This document shows, piece by piece, positions 60,813-64,000 of a DNA stretch of 64,000 nucleotides. Made by a program: the position numbers and the translations under genes. The stretch comes from Actinomycetota bacterium (GTDB taxonomy: Bacteria > Actinomycetota > AC-67): positions 62,001 through 126,000 of the forward strand of contig JBAZZY010000001.1 in the NCBI GenBank assembly GCA_041658565.1, given 5' to 3'. Positions within the stretch are counted from its first letter, which is position 1. Each line of letters begins with the position of its first letter. Below the pieces are notes generated by a model, which was not told the DNA's origin, did not search any database, and worked only from the letters and a program-made list of their open reading frames with translations.

Positions 60813-61142
60813 ATGCTTGTGATCGTCTCGCTGTTGGTAGGGATCGGACTCGGTTTGGTGGTGCATCCCGACGTGCCGGCTGAGGTCGCCCCCTATCTGC
60901 CGATGGCGGTCATGGCCGCTTTGGACAGCGTTTTTGGAGGGCTAAGAGCCCGATTCGAAGGCACATTCAACGATCGAGTGTTCGTGGTGTCCTTCCTGTC
61001 GAATGCGATTCTGGCCGCGCTGCTGGTATGGGCCGGAAATCGGTTGGGCGTCCAAGACATGTCGATCGCGGTGGTGGTCGTGTTCGGGGTTAGGATCTTT
61101 CAGAACCTCGCGGCGCTGCGCCGCATCCTCTTCCACGCATGA
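60813..61142 (+). CDS. sbp: Small basic protein (Sbp, DUF1290)
   Basis: 109 residues, three membrane segments. The conserved MAALDSVFGGLRARFEGTFND and FVVSFLSNAILAALL blocks define the DUF1290 family. It starts 13 bases after the first DUF881 gene and overlaps the second by four bases. Confidence 0.92.
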   Translation: MLVIVSLLVGIGLGLVVHPDVPAEVAPYLPMAVMAALDSVFGGLRARFEGTFNDRVFVVSFLSNAILAALLVWAGNRLGVQDMSIAVVVVFGVRIFQNLAALRRILFHA

Positions 61143-61879
61143 GCAAGCTTGGGTCGGGTCGCCAGCCGGGGCAACCGTCCGCCGGCGGGGCGACTGCATC
61201 GCGCGGGCACGTTGTCATCGCCATCACCGTGGCTATCCTTGGCTTCTTACTGGCTACACAGCTTCGCGCGCAGCAGGACCTTCCAGAGAGGCTCAAGATC
61301 GAGCGGGAATCCGACCTCGGGCAGATCCTGGCCCAGCTAACGACTCGCAACGATTTGCTTGAGGAGGAGATTCTGAACCTGCGTGTTCGTCTCGCGGACG
61401 TGTCGGGTTCGGCGGAGCAGCGCAGGGCGCTCCTCGACGAGGCGACGGCTCGCATGAACGCCCTACGCGTGATGCTGGGAATCGCTGCAGTCAAGGGGCC
61501 GGGAATCGTGATGACGGTCGAGGATCCGCAGGGCACGGTCGGCCCGGAGGTCCTGTTGGATGCAGTGCAGGAGTTGCGCGACGCAGGTGCGGAAGCCATC
61601 GAGGTGGGAATGGTGCGAGTTGTGGCAGCGACATCCTTCGCCGGGAATCCGGGCGAAATCACCGTCGGGAGCAGATCGCTCACGCCGCCCTACGTTGTGC
61701 GTGCGGTAGGAGCCTCCGCCACCCTGGCGGAGGCGATGCGGATTCCGGGGGGATTCCAGGACTCCCTGACCGCGCGAGCCGGGGCCTCTGTTCGCATCCT
61801 GCGATCGAGTTCTGTCAGTATCCTTTCGACCAGCACTACCCCAGCATTCACATATGCGCAGCCACGCGCCCGGAGGTGA
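61139..61879 (+). CDS. DUF881 family membrane protein (second copy)
   Basis: 246 residues. Membrane segment about 25-42 (VVIAITVAILGFLLATQL), coiled coil about 55-95, and DUF881 domain (KGPGIVMTVEDP, LLDAVQELRDAGAEAIEV). Paralogue of the gene two upstream. ATG overlaps sbp by four bases. Confidence 0.88.
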   Translation: MSKLGSGRQPGQPSAGGATASRGHVVIAITVAILGFLLATQLRAQQDLPERLKIERESDLGQILAQLTTRNDLLEEEILNLRVRLADVSGSAEQRRALLDEATARMNALRVMLGIAAVKGPGIVMTVEDPQGTVGPEVLLDAVQELRDAGAEAIEVGMVRVVAATSFAGNPGEITVGSRSLTPPYVVRAVGASATLAEAMRIPGGFQDSLTARAGASVRILRSSSVSILSTSTTPAFTYAQPRARR

Positions 61880-62271
61880 GGATGTACCCCGAAGATCTTA
61901 GATACACGAGAGAACACGAATGGGCGCGTCGAGACGGCGACTCCGTGCGGGTGGGGATTACCCACTTCGCTCAGGATTCCCTCGGCGACATCGTCTACGT
62001 CGATATCCCGGGGCCGGGGACGTCGGTGGGCGCCGGTCAGCCGTTCGGCGAGGTCGAGTCAACCAAGTCGGTCTCGGATCTGTTCTCGCCGGTGACCGGC
62101 ACCGTCGCGGAGCGAAACACCGACCTGGAGGACGCGCCGGAACTTGTCAACCAAGATCCCTACGGCAGGGGCTGGATTGTGACGATCGAGCTGGCCGACC
62201 CCAGCGAGTTGGAGAATCTACTGACGGCGTCTGACTATCAAGCCTTCGTGGAGGCTCAGAGCGCCGAATAG
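61876..62271 (+). CDS. gcvH: Glycine cleavage system H protein
   Basis: 131 residues. Lipoyl carrier: the lysine to be lipoylated is in GEVESTKSVSDLFSPVTG. GTG 61876 overlaps the DUF881 stop; ATG 61882 two codons later is an alternative. No gcvP or gcvT in the window; in mycobacteria gcvH also sits alone at this place. Confidence 0.95.
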   Translation: MRMYPEDLRYTREHEWARRDGDSVRVGITHFAQDSLGDIVYVDIPGPGTSVGAGQPFGEVESTKSVSDLFSPVTGTVAERNTDLEDAPELVNQDPYGRGWIVTIELADPSELENLLTASDYQAFVEAQSAE

Positions 62272-62370
62272 CCGAATCCGCAGGCAGACGGGCCTAGAGC
62301 GATCCGTGGGGTTGGTTCAGATCCCTCATCCTGTGGTATAAGCTCATACTGCCGGCGCAGGGGGTCCTAT

Positions 62371-62817
62371 ATGTACTGCACGAGATGCGGTCACAGAAAT
62401 CCAGATGAAGCCGGGTTTTGCGGTGCGTGCGGTGAGGCGCAGCAACGACCCGAAGAGCAGACTCTCGCGATTTCCCTTGACGCAGTGCAGGAAGAGGCAC
62501 CTCCATCGCTCGACGAACTCGGTCCCGGTCAGGCTTTACTCGTCATCCGAACGGGGCCGACCGCGGGAAGCACGGTACTCCTGGACAAGGACGTGACAAG
62601 AGCCGGTCGCGCGCCGGAGTGCGACGTCTTCCTCAACGACATCACCGTCTCCCGCCAACACGCCGAGTTTCTCCGCGAAGGCGACACCTTCACGCTTAAA
62701 GACGCAGGGAGCCTGAACGGAACCTACGTCAATCGGGAGCGGGTCGACGTCGCCCAGCTAGCGAGCGGGGACGAATTGCAGATCGGCAAGTTCAAACTCG
62801 TTTTCTTCGGAGCTTAA
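62371..62817 (+). CDS. FHA-domain protein with N-terminal zinc ribbon
   Basis: 148 residues. Residues 1-20 form a CxxC-CxxC zinc ribbon (CTRCG ... CGACG); a linker with EEQTLAISL follows; the FHA phosphothreonine-binding domain is about 55-148 (GRAPECDVFLNDITVSRQHA, DAGSLNGTYVNRERV). Position matches mycobacterial GarA, which controls glutamate and TCA flux after kinase phosphorylation of an N-terminal Thr. The zinc ribbon is not part of GarA. A TATAAG hexamer (62337-62342) may be its -10. Confidence 0.88.
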   Translation: MYCTRCGHRNPDEAGFCGACGEAQQRPEEQTLAISLDAVQEEAPPSLDELGPGQALLVIRTGPTAGSTVLLDKDVTRAGRAPECDVFLNDITVSRQHAEFLREGDTFTLKDAGSLNGTYVNRERVDVAQLASGDELQIGKFKLVFFGA

Positions 62818-63581
62818 TGACGTCTTCCAGTCGCGCGCACGTCAGCATCGGGGAGGTCTTGGCTGCCCTGAAGTCCGACTTCCCCGACGTCAGCGTCTCG
62901 AAGATCCGATTCTTGGAGGGGGAGGGGCTGGTTCGGCCCGAGCGAACGCCGTCGGGGTACCGCAAGTTCGGGCCCGCGGATGTCGAGCGCTTGCGCATCA
63001 TCTTGACGATGCAGCGCGACTCCTTCCTTCCCCTCAAAGTGATCCGCGAAAGGCTCGCCGCCCTCGACGCCGGCCTGATGCCGCCTGAAGATGGCTCCGC
63101 CGTGGCCTCAGTGCGGCGTGAGTCGGCGTACGTGCCCGACGACTCCAATCGCCCGCCGCCCGCCGAGGCTGTGGATCTGTTGCGTCCGCCGCCCGCAGTC
63201 CACCTCACTCAGAGCGACCTGGCGACCGCCAGCGGACTCGACGTGAAGGACGTACAGTCGCTGCGAGAGTTCGGCGTGCTTTGCGAACACCAGGCGAACG
63301 GTGCGACCTATTTCGACGGTGACGATTTGGAGGTTGCTCGCATCGCGCGGGACTTCCTGCGACTGGGCCTGGAGGCTCGGCATTTGCGAACCCTTCGCCG
63401 CTTTGCCGAGCAGGAGGCGAACCTGTTCGAACAACTCGTGGTTCCGGCACTGCGGAACCGTCGCCCTGAGGCTCGAGATCAGGCGCGCGGACGCCTGGTT
63501 GAGCTGACGAAACTCTCGCGATCGTTGCATCAGGCGTACGTGAGCCAGAGTTTGCGTCCGACCCTGGATGAGGAAGCCTGA
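62817..63581 (+). CDS. MerR-family regulator (FtsR/Rv1828 type)
   Basis: 254 residues. N-terminal MerR winged helix (SIGEVLAALKSDFPDVSVSK, RFLEGEGLVRPERTPSGYRKF), then about 90 residues of helix and a long middle, plus a second HTH-like region (LTQSDLATASGLDVKDVQSL) and an alpha-helical end. Matches the actinobacterial regulator next to garA; in corynebacteria (FtsR) it controls ftsZ. ATG 62817 overlaps the preceding stop (TAATG). Confidence 0.9.
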   Translation: MTSSSRAHVSIGEVLAALKSDFPDVSVSKIRFLEGEGLVRPERTPSGYRKFGPADVERLRIILTMQRDSFLPLKVIRERLAALDAGLMPPEDGSAVASVRRESAYVPDDSNRPPPAEAVDLLRPPPAVHLTQSDLATASGLDVKDVQSLREFGVLCEHQANGATYFDGDDLEVARIARDFLRLGLEARHLRTLRRFAEQEANLFEQLVVPALRNRRPEARDQARGRLVELTKLSRSLHQAYVSQSLRPTLDEEA

Positions 63582-64000
63582 GTGTCGGCGGACCCCGTTC
63601 ACCTGCTGCTTACCGCGGACGAGATCCAAGGGCGTGTGCGCGAGATCGGTGAAGAGATCAGCCATGACTACGCGGGGCGCAGTCCGATCCTGATCGGTGT
63701 CCTCAAGGGGGCCCTGGTGTTCGTCGCCGACTTGATTCGGGCGATTGAACTTCCCGCACGCGTCGACTTCATGTCGATTTCGGCCTACGGCGACGGGCAG
63801 TCCAAATCGGGCGTCGTTCGCATCCTGAAGGATCTGGACGAGGCAATCGCAGGGCAGGACGTCATCCTCGTTGAGGACATCATCGACACCGGGCTCACGC
63901 TGACCTACCTGCTGGCGACACTGCGCGCGCGCGGTCCTGCAAGCCTCGAGGTTTGCGGCCTGCTGGACAAGAGCGCGCGCCGCATCATCGACGTGCCGAT
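63582..64000 (+). CDS. hpt: Hypoxanthine phosphoribosyltransferase, 3' end missing
   Basis: 139 codons are visible; the gene runs off the right edge. Purine salvage from hypoxanthine/guanine and PRPP. The PRPP-binding motif is VILVEDIIDTGLTLTYLL, and LIGVLKGALVFVADL is typical. GTG 63582 follows the MerR stop immediately. Confidence 0.93.
   Translation, partial: MSADPVHLLLTADEIQGRVREIGEEISHDYAGRSPILIGVLKGALVFVADLIRAIELPARVDFMSISAYGDGQSKSGVVRILKDLDEAIAGQDVILVEDIIDTGLTLTYLLATLRARGPASLEVCGLLDKSARRIIDVP

Overview
The window is high-GC DNA from a bacterial chromosome, and its gene order points to a deep-branching actinomycetote. From memory (not searched), two blocks match Mycobacterium tuberculosis. 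The first is infC-rpmI-rplT-SpoU / pheST / argCJBD-FRGH / mpg / tyrS / HAD phosphatase-small protein-tlyA-nadK / steA-steB / pyrG / xerD / parA-scpA-scpB-rluB / cmk-der (roughly Rv1641-Rv1713). The second is pgsA-like / DUF881-Sbp-DUF881 / gcvH / FHA / MerR (roughly Rv1822-Rv1828). GTG and TTG starts, 4-base stop/start overlaps and operon-head promoters placed 6-9 bases before the start codon (leaderless mRNAs) also fit this phylum.

Layout. 1-2150: riboflavin genes (ribBA end, ribH) and hisG. 2190-9093: cold-shock protein, the attenuated infC-rpmI-rplT operon, a degenerate SpoU-type methyltransferase, an orphan PAS histidine kinase, pheS and pheT. 9115-17784: an ArgR-controlled arginine operon argC-J-B-D-F-R-G-H with a stand-alone response regulator between argD and argF. 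17807-23967: polX, a DNA glycosylase, a convergent class A penicillin-binding protein and tyrS. 23968-27600: a 23S-5S rRNA operon with no 16S gene or tRNA ahead of it. 27604-29494: a group II intron, best fitting class IIC, just past the rRNA terminator hairpin. 29495-36131: mixed genes including a secreted orphan, a TPR-like protein, an S51 peptidase, an MBL-fold protein, DUF1015, a HAD-GNAT fusion, a rhomboid protease and an SCP2-like protein. 36200-41505: small protein, a TlyA without S4 domain, nadK, steA-steB, a GT2 and a MraY-like enzyme, largely linked by 4-base overlaps. 41562-42410: a secreted orphan and the pyrG attenuator. 42411-49917: pyrG, ald, xerD, a DksA-type protein, parA with an overlapping small gene, an M50-like protein, scpA and scpB. 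49901-56767: rluB with a long tandem repeat, aroH, tyrA, a 280-base structured AT-richer spacer, aroA, cmk and der. 56815-64000: tRNA-Pro(GGG), a CDP-alcohol transferase, a sugar nucleotidyltransferase fused to a degenerate phosphomannomutase, DUF881-Sbp-DUF881, gcvH, an FHA protein, a MerR regulator and the start of hpt.

The most unusual points are the unlinked 23S-5S operon with a terminator-like hairpin in its leader and a group II intron at its end; infC with an apparent ATC start behind an attenuator; a very short pyrG attenuator in which the terminator stem is also the ribosome binding site; the SpoU-type protein lacking all four catalytic residues; the S4-less TlyA; the response regulator inside the arginine operon; and the hairpin-rich spacer before aroA. 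No CRISPR array, prophage or IS element was seen.
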